Shown one piece after another: positions 33,861-43,405 of a DNA stretch of 64,000 nucleotides. The stretch covers positions 171,248 through 235,247 of the forward strand of contig CBDCXJ010000031.1 in the NCBI GenBank assembly GCA_965223695.1. Direction: 5' to 3'. Source of the DNA: JAUVPB01 sp965223695. Lineage in GTDB: Bacteria > Actinomycetota > Thermoleophilia > Gaiellales > Gaiellaceae. Positions within the stretch are counted from its first letter, which is position 1; each line of letters opens with the position of its first letter. Under the pieces are notes generated by a model. That model saw only the letters and a program-made list of their open reading frames with translations, did no database searches and had not been told where the DNA came from. The position numbers and the translations under genes were made by a program.

Positions 33861-35096
33861 ATGATCGACGCCAAGGCCGCGCGCAACGCGCCCGAGGAGT
33901 GGCGCAGCGCGCTCGCACGCAAGGGAGCGGCTGACGCCTTCGACGCGTTCCTCGAGGCAGACGAGACGTGGCGCGGTTTGGTTCCCCAGGTCGACGAGCT
34001 GCGAGGCAAGACAAAGATCAAGGGGAAGCCGACGCCCGAGCAAGTCGAGGAGCTCAAAACCGTCAAGGCCGACCTGAAACGGCTCGAGGATGAGCTCGAG
34101 GCGGCCGAAGCGGCGCGCCAGACAGCGCTCGATCTCGTTCCCAATCCGCCTACCGCGGATGCGCCCGACGGTGACACCGACGAGGATGCGGTGGAAGTTC
34201 GCCGCGTCGGCGAGCCGGCCGTACCAGCGTTCGAGATCCGCGACCACGTTGACCTCGGCGTCCCTGCCGGCTGGCTCGATCTCGAGCGGGCCGCACAGGT
34301 CTCGGGCTCGCGATTCGTCTATCGCATGGGCGACTTCGCGCTCGCCGAGCTGGCGCTCTACCGGATGGCCCTCACACGCCTGAGCGCGCATGGCTTCATC
34401 CCGGTGCTGACGCCGGTGCTCGTCCGCGAGGAGGCGATGTACGGCACCGGTTTCTTCCCCACTGACGAGGTCAACATCTACGGGATCGAGCGCGACGAGC
34501 TCTACCTCGTCGGAACGTCAGAGGTGTCGCTCGCGGCGATGCACATGAACGAGATCCTCGACGACGAGGAGCTGCCGCGGCTGTATGCCGGCTACTCGAG
34601 TTGTTTTCGCCGCGAAGCCGGCGCCGCAGGCAAGGACACACGCGGGATGTTCCGCGTGCATCAGTTCGACAAGGTCGAGATGTTCGTCTTCTGCCGCCCA
34701 GAGGAGTCGGCCGACATGCACGAGCAGCTGCTCGCCTACGAAGAGGAGCTGACGGCCGCGCTCGAGATTCCCTATCGCGTCGTCAACGTCGCCGCGGGCG
34801 ATCTCGGCGCGTCGGCGATCAAGAAGTACGACATCGAGGCCTGGTTCCCCGGTCAGGAGCGCTACCGCGAGATCACCTCGACGTCGAACACGACCGACTT
34901 CCAGGCGAGGCGCCTCTCTGCTCGCTTTCGGCGCGACGGGAAGGTCGCGCCGCTCCACACGCTGAACGGCACGGCCGCGACGGCGCGCGCGTTGCTCGCG
35001 ATCGTCGAGAACCACCAGCAGCAAGACGGGACGGTGCGCATGCCGTCCGCGCTGGTTGAGTGCGGCGCCCCCGAGGTGCTGGGCGCCGGCGAGTAG
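33861..35096 (+). CDS. serS: Seryl-tRNA synthetase
   Basis: About 411 aa class II synthetase charging tRNA-Ser and tRNA-Sec. An N-terminal coiled-coil arm (residues ~25-95) contacts the long variable arm of the tRNA. VGTSEVSLAAMH carries the TSE motif, CFRREAGAAGKDTRGMFRVH is motif 2, and LNGTAATARALLAIVENHQQ is motif 3. Start ATG 33861. It lies 10 nt after the HAD gene and is followed by a tRNA-Ser gene about 240 bp downstream. Confidence 0.96.
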   Translation: MIDAKAARNAPEEWRSALARKGAADAFDAFLEADETWRGLVPQVDELRGKTKIKGKPTPEQVEELKTVKADLKRLEDELEAAEAARQTALDLVPNPPTADAPDGDTDEDAVEVRRVGEPAVPAFEIRDHVDLGVPAGWLDLERAAQVSGSRFVYRMGDFALAELALYRMALTRLSAHGFIPVLTPVLVREEAMYGTGFFPTDEVNIYGIERDELYLVGTSEVSLAAMHMNEILDDEELPRLYAGYSSCFRREAGAAGKDTRGMFRVHQFDKVEMFVFCRPEESADMHEQLLAYEEELTAALEIPYRVVNVAAGDLGASAIKKYDIEAWFPGQERYREITSTSNTTDFQARRLSARFRRDGKVAPLHTLNGTAATARALLAIVENHQQQDGTVRMPSALVECGAPEVLGAGE

Positions 35097-35333
35097 CGCT
35101 CGCTCGCGACAACCGGCGGCGCACGTACGCGGGTACTCGCCGCGCGCCGCGCCAGGCCCGACTAGAGTGCTCGCCGAGTCTGCGGCGCCTGCGGCGTTGG
35201 AACTCTATTGAGACGCGATCAGGTCAATCGCTCCTCAGCTGAGCCTCGACGCGCCCCCTTACCGTAGGCGTCGCGGACTCCGCTCAGCGGACGCGGTGGA
35301 CCTGGGTTCCGCGCCGCCTAGAATCGAGGGCAC

Positions 35334-35420
35334 GGCGGGGTGGCTGAGCGGTCGAAAGCGGCGGTCTTGAAAACCGTTGGGCCTTCACGGGCCTCATGAG
35401 TTCGAATCTCATCCCCGCCG
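35334..35420 (+). tRNA. tRNA-Ser(TGA)
   Basis: 87-nt class II tRNA. Acceptor GGCGGGG pairs with CCCCGCC (discriminator G), the anticodon loop is CTTGAAA (anticodon TGA), there is a long variable arm (GGGCCTTCACGGGCC region), and the T-loop is GTTCGAATC. No CCA. The sequence from the anticodon stem to beyond the 3' end is repeated at 41130-41198, so this gene is an integration target. Confidence 0.95.
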
Positions 35421-35440
35421 CTATAAACACTGGGTTTTTG
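35362..35440. repeat. Direct repeat at tRNA-Ser (attachment site, left copy)
   Basis: 69 bp (35362-35430) are identical to 41130-41198, starting at the anticodon stem CGGTCTTGAAAACCG and running 10 bp past the tRNA. After one mismatch GGGTTTTTG also matches. A shared 3' half beginning in the anticodon arm is the signature of tyrosine-recombinase integration into a tRNA. Confidence 0.85.
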
Positions 35441-35493
35441 CGCCTGGCGGCGGAATTCCCGGTGCGTGTGAGTCGCTCGGGCGGCGACCTTAG

Positions 35494-35556
35494 AACCGCT
35501 GGAGGCCGCCTGAGACCGCTGGAGACAGGTGGTTACTGGCGCACAACTGGCGCGCA
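35494..35556. repeat. Arm-type recombination module, copy 1
   Basis: Block containing ACCGCTGGAGGCCGCCTGAG, ACCGCTGGAG, GTTACTGGCGC and two tandem 11-mers ACTGGCGCACA/ACTGGCGCGCA. It is repeated at 41264-41325 and, partly, at 44391-44437. It lies between the tRNA-Ser att copy and the first cargo gene. Paired short direct repeats beside att cores usually bind integrase or its directionality factor. Confidence 0.65.
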
Positions 35557-35572
35557 CACGGCCTCCGGACAC

Positions 35573-37534
35573 CTACCGAGGGGTCGCCGTCACCCACAGG
35601 CTCTGGTTGTCGATCGCGATGTCCTCGATCTGCAGCGTCGCCGCGGTGGTTGGTATCCCGATGCGCATGACGACCTCAAGCGAGACTCGGTCGACGCACA
35701 GCACCTCGGCAATGTCGGGTGAGTAGGTCCTGAACGTATCGGTGACGAACCAGAAGCACTCATCGTCGACCGCGAACCGAGCCGCCACCTCCAGATCGCC
35801 AAGCTCTCTGACCTCGACGACCGCGTTCGTACCAAGGTCGATGCCAGTCACGCTGCCGCCACCGGCCACCATCGCACGCGCTACCCAGATCATGTCTTCG
35901 GTGACGGCCATGACTGGCGGAGCGAGGCCGTCCGCAAACGGCACGGTCGCGACCGTCCGTCCCGACGCCGGATCGAGGCGCAACGCCCGAACGTTGCTCC
36001 CTCCACCGCCGACCCTGGCAGTTTGGACGATCACCCAGACCGCGCCGCCAGCCACGACGAGATCAGCTACACGGGCACCAAGCGCCACCGTCATCGCTAT
36101 CTCGCCTGTCCCGGGATCCACTCCGATGAGCGCATCGTTCAGGGTCTCATCGCTACCGACCAGCCAGACCAGATCCGCGGCGACAACGAATCGCACACCG
36201 CGCAAGGCGGTATCGATCGTACGGCGCACACGACCGCTGTCTGGGTCGATCTCCGATAACAGACCCCGAGTACCGTCGTTGCTCGTCACCCAGATCGCTT
36301 CAGCCCCGGCATCGATGTCGCTCGGGGAACCCGGCACGGCGACAGTCCGGCGAAACGTCACGTCGTCTGCGTCGATCGACGTGACCGTTTTGTCCTGCGC
36401 GTTCGCCACCCACACGGCCCCGTCACTGAGAACGACCCGCTGAAGATTGTCGGACGTGATAAGCGCCGCCGCCCGTCCCACCCTCGCAGCCCCGGTGACC
36501 TCCCCAGTTCGGTCCAGCCGGACGAGCGAGTCTTCCTCCACCGACAACGCAGGCCCGCCTCCATCCCCACCGATCACAAGCACCGACGCAACCACGGCCG
36601 CAGCAACCACCACGACGAGCACGACCACCGAGACAACCCACCGACGCGTCGACCACCCGCGCACGCCTCCAGAAGCCACGATCTCGGCGCTGAGACCCAA
36701 TGACGCCGCAGCCTCCTGCCCAAGTTCGCCGCAAGTCGCGTACCGCTCACCAGGCTGTTTTGCCATCCCGCGCGCCAAGACCGCGTCGATCTCGCTGGGT
36801 AACTCCTCGTTCGTCTCACTTGCTGGTGTCGCGTCACGGTTCATGTGGCCCCACAACACGCCCATCAACGACTCACCCCTGAACGGAGCCTGACCCGTCA
36901 AACACTCGTAGAGCACGCACGCCAGGGCGTATTCATCCGTGCGCCCGCTGACGTCCTGGTGCTCGATCTGTTCGGGCGACACGTAGTCCGCTGTGCCCAC
37001 AAACTGGCCCGTCTCTGTCACCCCGCTCTCCGAGCCGGCCTGCTTCGTCAACCCGAAGTCACTGAGGTAGACGTGGTCGTCTTCGGAGATCAGGACGTTG
37101 CCCGGCTTCACATCACGGTGAACAAGGCCGCGCTTGTGTGCCGCATCGAGAGCGTCGGCGACGCGCTCCAGAATTCCCACGGTGCGAGCAGGCTCCAACG
37201 GGCCCTCCTCCGCCAGCAGCCGCTTCAGATCGCCTCCTTCGACAAAGCGCATGGCGATGAACAACACGCCCTCCGCCTCACCCGCCTCGAAGATCGGGAT
37301 CACATTCGGGTGATCGAGCGACGCGGCTAGCTTCGACTCGCGCAGAAACCGCTCTCGAAACCGCTCGTCCTCCGACAACTCCGGCGCGAGCAACTTCAAC
37401 GCGACACGCCGATCCAACCTCGGATCGTGCGCCAGATACACCACCGACATCCCGCCACGGCCGAGCAAACGCTCGATCCGATACCCGGCGATTTCGGAGC
37501 CGATTCGAGGGTCGCCTAAGACGGAGTCAGACAT
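35573..37534 (-). CDS. PknB-type serine/threonine kinase with extracellular beta-propeller
   Basis: About 653 aa from the ATG at 37534; upstream in-frame sequence is arginine-rich and belongs to the overlapping gene. The cytoplasmic kinase (glycine loop LLGRGGMSVVYLAHD, VALKLL lysine, HRDVKPGNVLI, LSDFGLT) is followed by a single TM segment (VVSVVVLVVVVAAAVVASVLVI) and an extracellular domain of repeated VWVxxxxxxTVxxIDxxTGxV-like units, an NHL/YVTN-type propeller. It probably senses an external or wall signal. ATG shares a base with the stop of the upstream kinase gene (TGATG), so they are coupled. Confidence 0.92.
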   Translation of the reverse strand: MSDSVLGDPRIGSEIAGYRIERLLGRGGMSVVYLAHDPRLDRRVALKLLAPELSEDERFRERFLRESKLAASLDHPNVIPIFEAGEAEGVLFIAMRFVEGGDLKRLLAEEGPLEPARTVGILERVADALDAAHKRGLVHRDVKPGNVLISEDDHVYLSDFGLTKQAGSESGVTETGQFVGTADYVSPEQIEHQDVSGRTDEYALACVLYECLTGQAPFRGESLMGVLWGHMNRDATPASETNEELPSEIDAVLARGMAKQPGERYATCGELGQEAAASLGLSAEIVASGGVRGWSTRRWVVSVVVLVVVVAAAVVASVLVIGGDGGGPALSVEEDSLVRLDRTGEVTGAARVGRAAALITSDNLQRVVLSDGAVWVANAQDKTVTSIDADDVTFRRTVAVPGSPSDIDAGAEAIWVTSNDGTRGLLSEIDPDSGRVRRTIDTALRGVRFVVAADLVWLVGSDETLNDALIGVDPGTGEIAMTVALGARVADLVVAGGAVWVIVQTARVGGGGSNVRALRLDPASGRTVATVPFADGLAPPVMAVTEDMIWVARAMVAGGGSVTGIDLGTNAVVEVRELGDLEVAARFAVDDECFWFVTDTFRTYSPDIAEVLCVDRVSLEVVMRIGIPTTAATLQIEDIAIDNQSLWVTATPR

Positions 37535-39455
37535 CAGCCAGCCCCTGAAGCGACCGCAACCCAGATCGCGTCCTCGGTTGCAGTCAGTCCGCCGGGGCAC
37601 TCTCCAACGAAGAAACTCTCGGACTCGTTCGTCGTCGGGTCGATCTTGGCGACTCCTCCGTCGATCACGCTCACCCAAGCACTGTCTCCACTCACCGCGA
37701 TCCCGCGACGAAACTGGACCCCGGCGCAAGGGAACTGCCGTTGGTTCCCATCCAACAACCGGACCGCGGCACCGGTCGAAGGGTCGAAACGAAGCGCTCG
37801 GTCGTCGCTGCTGTTTGCTAACCAGACGGCGCCGAACGCGGCAATCACCCACCCGCCATGGTCAACCTCGAAGCTCCCGACCACCGCGTTGGTCGAAGGA
37901 TTGATCAGCCAGAGCTGCGAACGGAACGCCCCAGCAGTCCCGGCGAGACCCGGCTGCTGCTCGGACACCCAGACCGCTCCCTCGGTCACCGCGATGCCGA
38001 GAAGCGCCTCTGCGGTGCTCGCGAGCGAAATCGTCTCCTCGACCACCATCGTCTCCGGATTGACTCTCAGCACCGCGTGGCGGCCCACATTGCTCGCCAC
38101 GACCCAGACCGACCCGGCCCCGACGCCAAGAGCAGCCGGGTCGCTGAACTCCAAGTCAACGGTCCGCCTCGTGCTTAGTACGTTCGGATCGATCCGAGTC
38201 AGCTTGCCGACGCCCTGCGAGAAGCCAGACACCCACACGAATCCCTCGCCGGTGACGATGTCGGTCGGAGTTCCCGGAACGCTCACGGACTCTGAGCTGC
38301 CGTTCCCCGTGCCCGACACACGCGTCACCGTCCCCCCCACCAGGTCGGTGGCCCACACCGCGCCTTCTCCGACTGCCACAGCATCCGGTCGGGCACCCAG
38401 GGGCACGACCCTGCTCAACTCGCCGCTGTCCGCATTCAGACGGACGAGTGAGTTCCCCTCGACCACGAGCGGGGCTGCCTCATCCCCGCCACCCGTTGCG
38501 AGCACGGCGGCCACCACACCGGCAGCGATCACCAAGAGCAATGCCACCACAGCCGCGATCAAGCGCCTTCGATGACGTGGCAGGCCCGTCGCGGAAGCAG
38601 CGGTCTCACCGCGCAGCCCGAGGGCTGAGCGAGCGTCCCCAACGAGTTCCGCGCACCTGGCGTATCTCGTCCCGGGCTCTTTGGTCATGCCCTTCGCTAA
38701 CACCGGATCTAGCGCTGACGGTAGGTCCGGGTTGCGCTCGGTCACAGACGGCACGGGGTCGTTGAGATGGCTCCACAGCACCGCCATCGCCGAGTCACCA
38801 GCAAACGGCAGCTCACCCGTCAGACAGCGAAACAACACGCACGTAAGCGAGTACACATCCGCTCGAGCCGACACGCCCTCGTTGCGGATCTGCTCCGGCG
38901 CCACGTAGTCGAGCGTCCCGAGCAGTTCACGTGACTCCGTCAGAGCCGCCGATTCCTCGGTGCGGCGGGTCAGACCGAAATCGGCCAGATACACGTGCCC
39001 GGCGTCGGACAGCAAGATGTTGCCCGGCTTCACGTCGCGGTGCACGAGGCCCTGCGCGTGCGCCGCGTCGAGGGCGTCGGCGACCGGCTCCAGGATCCCC
39101 ACCGCCTCCGCGGGATCGAGTCTGCCGCTCTCGGCGAGCTTCTTCGCGAGGTCGGTGCCCTTACGTAGCGCATCGCCAGATACAGCACCCCGTCGACCTC
39201 GTTCGCCTCGTAGATCGGGACGACATTCGGGTGATCCAGTGACGCCGCCAGCTCGCTCTCGCGCAGGAACCGCTCCCGGAACCGAATATCAGCCGCGAGG
39301 TCGGAACTCATCAGCTTCAACGCGACGTTCCGCTTCAACCGCAGATCGGTCGCCAGATAGACGACCGACATGCCACCCCGACCGAGAACACGCTCGATCC
39401 GATACCCAGCAAGCTCCGTCCCGATACGCGGGTCAGCCGATACCGAGTCCGACAT
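37534..39455 (-). pseudogene. PknB-type kinase/propeller receptor, frameshifted in the kinase domain
   Basis: Paralogue of the downstream kinase. From ATG 39455 the frame gives MSDSVSADPRIGTELAGYRI, RVLGRGGMSVVYLATD and VLYLAMRYVR. At about 39160 one base appears missing (GTAAGGGCACC), and the sense continues in the next frame: GTDLAKKLAESGRLDPAEAVGILEPVA, HRDVKPGNILL, DFGLT, TM helix, and a propeller of VWVS/VWVA-type repeats to 37534. Unless corrected by recoding or an assembly fix, only the N-lobe or a start-internal fragment can be made. Confidence 0.85.
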
Positions 39456-39668
39456 GGCGAGAGCCTACGACCCGCCCCACGCTCACCGCAACGCCGCGGC
39501 TAGAAGACGCCGCGTGGCCGAGATCGAGATCGCTGGCGGCAAGTAGTTGCCGGGGACGGCGGGGCTGGCTCTGCTGGCGGGTCAGCCCCTTGACCCCATC
39601 TGATTTGCTAACCGCTCCGAAGAGCGACCTCAACGCCCTCCATGAGCCTCGTAGGGTGCGCCTCGACG

Positions 39669-40802
39669 CTAACCACCTGCCCCCGACCCGGCGGCAACGG
39701 CCAGGACGCCGCTCGGGCTGGCGAAGACGTCCTCGTCCCACTCGATGGTGAGGACTCGCCGCGGGTTCTCGACGAGCATCGTCACGAGCGCCTCGTCGCT
39801 GACGCCTTCGCGGCGCAGCCACGGGACGATCGTGCGCATGATGTGCCCGTAGCCGTTCCCGCCGAAGGCGCAGAGGTCCATCTTCAGCGCTACGTCCTGC
39901 GACAGAACCAGCTGCTCGACGTACCCCTCGCTCACAAGCGCGGCGAGCGCCTCGACGCGCCAGCTGTCGTGGCCCCAGCTGAGACCGCCCAGCTCGTCGG
40001 TGTAGTACTCGCGACCGAAGCAGTCGTACTCGACGAAGGCGCCGCGTTTCAGCACGGCGCGGTGATAGTCCAGATCGGGAACCAGGTCCATGTGGCCCAT
40101 GACCATCCGCTGCGGCTCGACGCCCTCGTCCTTGAGGATGTCGATGATGCGGAGCGCTCCCTGGCCTCGCAGATCGAGATGGACACTGACCGCGACGCCG
40201 GTCGTGCGCGCCGCGCGCCCGGCCGCCCGTAGCACCTTCTCTTCCTGAGGTGTGATGTCGCCGTGCTTCTCCCAGGAGCCCTTCGCGACGCCACTCGTGC
40301 CGATTTCGCCGATGATCCCGGACCGAAACGGCGTGTCGTCGACGCCAACGGTCACGTCGCGGGCAAAGATCTCGGTGAGGTCGTCGACCGACGCGTCTCG
40401 CACCCAGTCGGGATGTGAGTTCTCCATGTAGCAACCCGCACCCATCACCACGTGCAGATCGGAGGCGCGTGAGATGCGGTGCAGTGCCCGTGGATCGCGA
40501 CCGATCCCGATGTTGGTCGCATCGACCACCGCCTGACCACCCTCGTCGTGGAAGCGTGCGACCTCCTCGCAGGCCAGCGCCTCGTCGCCGAGCACCATGT
40601 TGTCGAGCGTCACGCTGAAGGGTCGACGTCGCAGCAGCGCGAGCATTTCAATCGAGACCGGAGCGTGCAGCAGGCTGCGGGCAGATGCGTCCGTAGGGTG
40701 CACAAAGTTGCACGACAGGTCGACCATCAGATGCTCGTGCATGAGCGTCGGGCCGACCTCGCTCGGGTCGATCGGCCCGCGCACCGTGAGAATTCGCTTC
40801 AC
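39669..40802 (-). CDS. Phosphotriesterase-family metallohydrolase (PHP/PLL-like)
   Basis: 377 aa amidohydrolase-fold protein. Metal ligands: MHEHL (H22, H24), SVHLD (H208), GHMD (H237) and SQDV (D303). The bridging ligand position reads GIIGEIGTS with glutamate (E166), as in E. coli PHP, not the carboxylated lysine of true phosphotriesterases. Relatives include lactonases and esterases; the natural substrate is unknown. It ends ~210 bp before the kinase operon start, and upstream of it lies a tRNA-His half. Confidence 0.86.
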   Translation of the reverse strand: MKRILTVRGPIDPSEVGPTLMHEHLMVDLSCNFVHPTDASARSLLHAPVSIEMLALLRRRPFSVTLDNMVLGDEALACEEVARFHDEGGQAVVDATNIGIGRDPRALHRISRASDLHVVMGAGCYMENSHPDWVRDASVDDLTEIFARDVTVGVDDTPFRSGIIGEIGTSGVAKGSWEKHGDITPQEEKVLRAAGRAARTTGVAVSVHLDLRGQGALRIIDILKDEGVEPQRMVMGHMDLVPDLDYHRAVLKRGAFVEYDCFGREYYTDELGGLSWGHDSWRVEALAALVSEGYVEQLVLSQDVALKMDLCAFGGNGYGHIMRTIVPWLRREGVSDEALVTMLVENPRRVLTIEWDEDVFASPSGVLAVAAGSGAGG

Positions 40803-40825
40803 TGCCGGGCGCCGATTTCTTAAGG

Positions 40826-40872
40826 GTGGCCGACGGGACTCGAACCCGCGACTACCGGGACCACAACCCGGT
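40826..40872 (-). other. tRNA-His 3' half (attachment-site scar)
   Basis: On the minus strand: ACCGGGTTGTGGTCCCGG (anticodon stem-loop, GTG), then TAGTCGCGGGTTCGAGTCCC and GTCGGCCACC. Similarity starts exactly at the anticodon stem; the D-arm and 5' acceptor are absent. This is what remains at the far end of an element integrated in a tRNA-His, cut at the same position as the tRNA-Ser repeats. Confidence 0.75.
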
Positions 40873-41129
40873 TCAGATGAACACTGCTCATCGTGGTCCA
40901 GGCCAGAAACTTGCGCTGAGCGGGACTTTGTACCTCGTTGAAGGCTCGCTCAAAGATGCTCGAGGTTACTGAATCGGCTCAACCTGTGCGGTCCGTGTGC
41001 GGTCCACGCCACGAAGCAGAGGGCTTCCGACGCCGGAGCCGAGATAACCACTGGCGCACAGACTGGCGCGCACCCTCACCCCACACCCCGAAATCGCACT
41101 GCCCATGGGCGATCCTGCCTTCACCGTGA

Positions 41130-41208
41130 CGGTCTTGAAAACCGTTGGGCCTTCACGGGCCTCATGAGTTCGAATCTCATCCCCGCCGCTATAAACACAG
41201 GGTTTTTG
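41130..41208. repeat. Direct repeat of tRNA-Ser 3' half (attachment site, right copy)
   Basis: 69-bp exact copy of 35362-35430, plus 9 more bases after one mismatch. No 5' tRNA half, so it is not a functional tRNA. To its left (40985-41070) are direct repeats GTGCGGTCC x2 and ACTGGCGCACAG-ACTGGCGCGCA, and to its right another arm module. Confidence 0.88.
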
Positions 41209-41263
41209 GCGGTAGTGCAGGGGTTTCGTCGCGCTCGGTGTCGCCGCGCGCCGTGACACGAAA

Positions 41264-41325
41264 ACCGCTGGAGGCCGCCTGAGACCGCTGGAGCCGGGCC
41301 GTTACTGGCGCGCAACTGGCGCGCA
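41264..41325. repeat. Arm-type recombination module, copy 2
   Basis: Same module as 35494-35556: ACCGCTGGAGGCCGCCTGAG, ACCGCTGGAG, GTTACTGGCGC, and a perfect tandem pair of ACTGGCGCGCA. Its presence to the right of the second tRNA-Ser half implies that another element, not native flank, begins here. Confidence 0.65.
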
Positions 41326-41363
41326 GGCGAAGAGCAAACGAGTGGCTTGCGCGCCGGTCGGCG

Positions 41364-41816
41364 TCACTCGCACGGCTCGTCGGAGGTGCCCCAGTCGTAG
41401 CGAGTGATCTTGCCGTCTTCCACCGTCACTTCGTTGTCGCCGCCACCCCCGAAGCATTGCCCGGTGTTGTTCCAGAATCTATGGCCGAAGGTCACGCTGT
41501 TGCCCGACACCTGCGCGTCGACGAACTCAGTCGCATCCTCTGACCTCTGGATTAGAGGAACACCCCTTTCCAGGGCACGGATCTCCTCGACTCCCTCAGC
41601 CATGCCATCGTCGTCTAGCGGATGCTCCGTGACAACGGCATCCTCCGCATAGAGCGAAATCAGGGCGTCCACGTCGCCAGCGTTGCGGGCGTCCTGGTAG
41701 TCGGCAAGGATCGCGGCCGGATCATTGGCCGCTGAATCGTCGTCGCCACCACACCCAACCACGACCAGCAACACCGTGAGCACAAGCGCGAACACGAACA
41801 GAAGCTGCCTCACCAT
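41364..41816 (-). CDS. NTF2/SnoaL-like lipoprotein
   Basis: About 150 aa from the ATG at 41816, which has GAGGAGGT seven bases upstream; the longer upstream frame is not needed. Signal peptide with lipobox VVVGCGG, then an NTF2-fold domain (ILADYQDARNAGDVDALISL, YAEDAVVTEHP, IRALERGVP, FGHRFWNNTGQC). Probably a cell-surface binding or structural protein. It follows the propeller/sigma pair on the same strand by 32 nt, so it may be part of that unit. Confidence 0.78.
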   Translation of the reverse strand: MVRQLLFVFALVLTVLLVVVGCGGDDDSAANDPAAILADYQDARNAGDVDALISLYAEDAVVTEHPLDDDGMAEGVEEIRALERGVPLIQRSEDATEFVDAQVSGNSVTFGHRFWNNTGQCFGGGGDNEVTVEDGKITRYDWGTSDEPCE

Positions 41817-41848
41817 CACACGACCTCCTCTAGACGCTTGCGCCCCCA

Positions 41849-43405
41849 TCAATCCTCGAACGCCGCCACCCACACCGCCGCATCCCCGCCCGCCTTGTCA
41901 TCACCTACCGCCACTAGGCCGGGGCCCACCGCGATCACGCTCGTCATGGTCTGGTTGCCGAGGCCGCCGAAGACCGACGGATCGTCGGGAACGCGAGACC
42001 AGCTGACCCCATCAACAGACGTCCACGCTGCCGCGTCCGACACGCTCCCGGACCAGTCCGATCCGACTGCCACGAGGCCCGGGCCGCCAGCGGTCACGCT
42101 CCCCATGTACAGCGCACCGCCGCCGAACACCGCCTCCTCATGCGGGACCCGCGACCAGGTCGCCCCGTCAACAGACGTCCACACGGCCGCGTCCGTCTCG
42201 TTCTCGTCGGGCCGTGAGCCTTCGAGTCCGACTGCCACCAACCCAGCACCTCCGACGGTCACGCTCGTCATCAACTGGTCACCGTCTCCGCCGAAGACCG
42301 CCTCATCGTGTGGGACACGCGACCAGCTGAGTCCGTCGACAGACGTCCACACGACCGCAGATCCAAGCCCGGTCCACCACTCCATGTGAAAACTCCCCCC
42401 GCCTTGTCCGACCGCGACGAGGCCGGGACCTCCGACGGTCACGTCCTCCATCGACACGAAGAGTTCTGGCGAGGAGCTGGAGGCCTCTCCACCGAAGACC
42501 GCCTCATCATGTGGGACACGCGACCACGTCAGCCCATCGACGGAGGTCCAGACGGCCGCATTCGGGACGTCCTCTCCGACTGCGACCAGGCCCGGGCCTC
42601 CGGCAGTCACGCTCTTCATTGACTGGAATGACTCGAATCCGCCTCCGCCGAAGACCGCGTCGTCGTGTGGTACGCGCGACCACGTGAGCCCGTCGACCGA
42701 TGTCCACACCGCCGCTACCGACGAGCGCGAGCCCGAGCGGTCTCCTCCGACCGCCACCAGGCCCGGCCCTCCAACCGTCACGCCCGCCATCCCCGCTCCC
42801 GTGAAGATCGACTCGTCGTCGGGAACGCGCGACCAGCTGAGCCCATCCACGGACGTCCAGACCGCCGCGCCGGACGAATCCGCTCCGACGGCCACCAGGC
42901 CCGGGCCACCGACCGTCACGCTTTGCATCGTCTGATCAATCGGTCCGCCAGAGACGAACTCGTCGTCAGCAACACGCGACCACGTAAGCGAGGAAACTGC
43001 CGGAGCCGGAGTCGCAACCGGAGCCGGGGGCTGGGTTGGGACCGGCGCGCCTCCGGCCGGGCTCGCCGTTGGCCCGCTGACGTCCTCGGCCCTTGGCGGC
43101 GAGTCCGTGTCGGCAGACGACAGGATCACCACCAACCCGATCACCGTCGCGACCGCCACCACCGATCCGAGCGCCGCCAGCACTCGCGGCCGGAGCAACG
43201 CATCCCAAAGACTGGGTCGCGACTCCTCAACCTCGCCCTCGAACTCGGGCCATGGCTCGGTGGTCTCGGGCGCGGGCGTCTGCTCCTGTCGGACCGGAAT
43301 CTCGGCGACACCGCGCTCCCTAATCTCGGCCATGGTGACGGCGTCTTGCTCCTCGTCGTGGAACTCCCCGTACTCGCGGAGCTGCTTGTTAGGCGCGTCG
43401 CTCAT
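41849..43405 (-). CDS. Membrane protein with seven WTSVDG repeats (beta-propeller), sigma-factor partner
   Basis: 518 aa. A cytoplasmic N-terminus (~1-74) is followed by one TM helix (~75-95), a Pro/Ala linker and seven repeats of about 50-65 residues. Each repeat runs (L/V)(S/T)WSRVPxDExVFGG ... VTVGGPGLVAVG ... AAVWTSVDG, and seven units fit a seven-bladed propeller outside the cell. The start overlaps the sigma gene's stop as ATGA. Location and topology are those of a membrane anti-sigma/sensor, though no classical anti-sigma domain is visible in the short N-terminus. Confidence 0.82.
   Translation of the reverse strand: MSDAPNKQLREYGEFHDEEQDAVTMAEIRERGVAEIPVRQEQTPAPETTEPWPEFEGEVEESRPSLWDALLRPRVLAALGSVVAVATVIGLVVILSSADTDSPPRAEDVSGPTASPAGGAPVPTQPPAPVATPAPAVSSLTWSRVADDEFVSGGPIDQTMQSVTVGGPGLVAVGADSSGAAVWTSVDGLSWSRVPDDESIFTGAGMAGVTVGGPGLVAVGGDRSGSRSSVAAVWTSVDGLTWSRVPHDDAVFGGGGFESFQSMKSVTAGGPGLVAVGEDVPNAAVWTSVDGLTWSRVPHDEAVFGGEASSSSPELFVSMEDVTVGGPGLVAVGQGGGSFHMEWWTGLGSAVVWTSVDGLSWSRVPHDEAVFGGDGDQLMTSVTVGGAGLVAVGLEGSRPDENETDAAVWTSVDGATWSRVPHEEAVFGGGALYMGSVTAGGPGLVAVGSDWSGSVSDAAAWTSVDGVSWSRVPDDPSVFGGLGNQTMTSVIAVGPGLVAVGDDKAGGDAAVWVAAFED

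Noticed and set aside
39433..40434. Long arginine-rich minus-strand frame
   Set aside because: Shadow of the phosphotriesterase-family gene in another frame; composition is Arg/Ala-rich and the real gene has clear metal motifs.
42100..42900. DNA-level tandem repeat array
   Set aside because: The periodicity is explained by seven protein repeats (WTSVDG units) in the propeller gene; the DNA copies have diverged.
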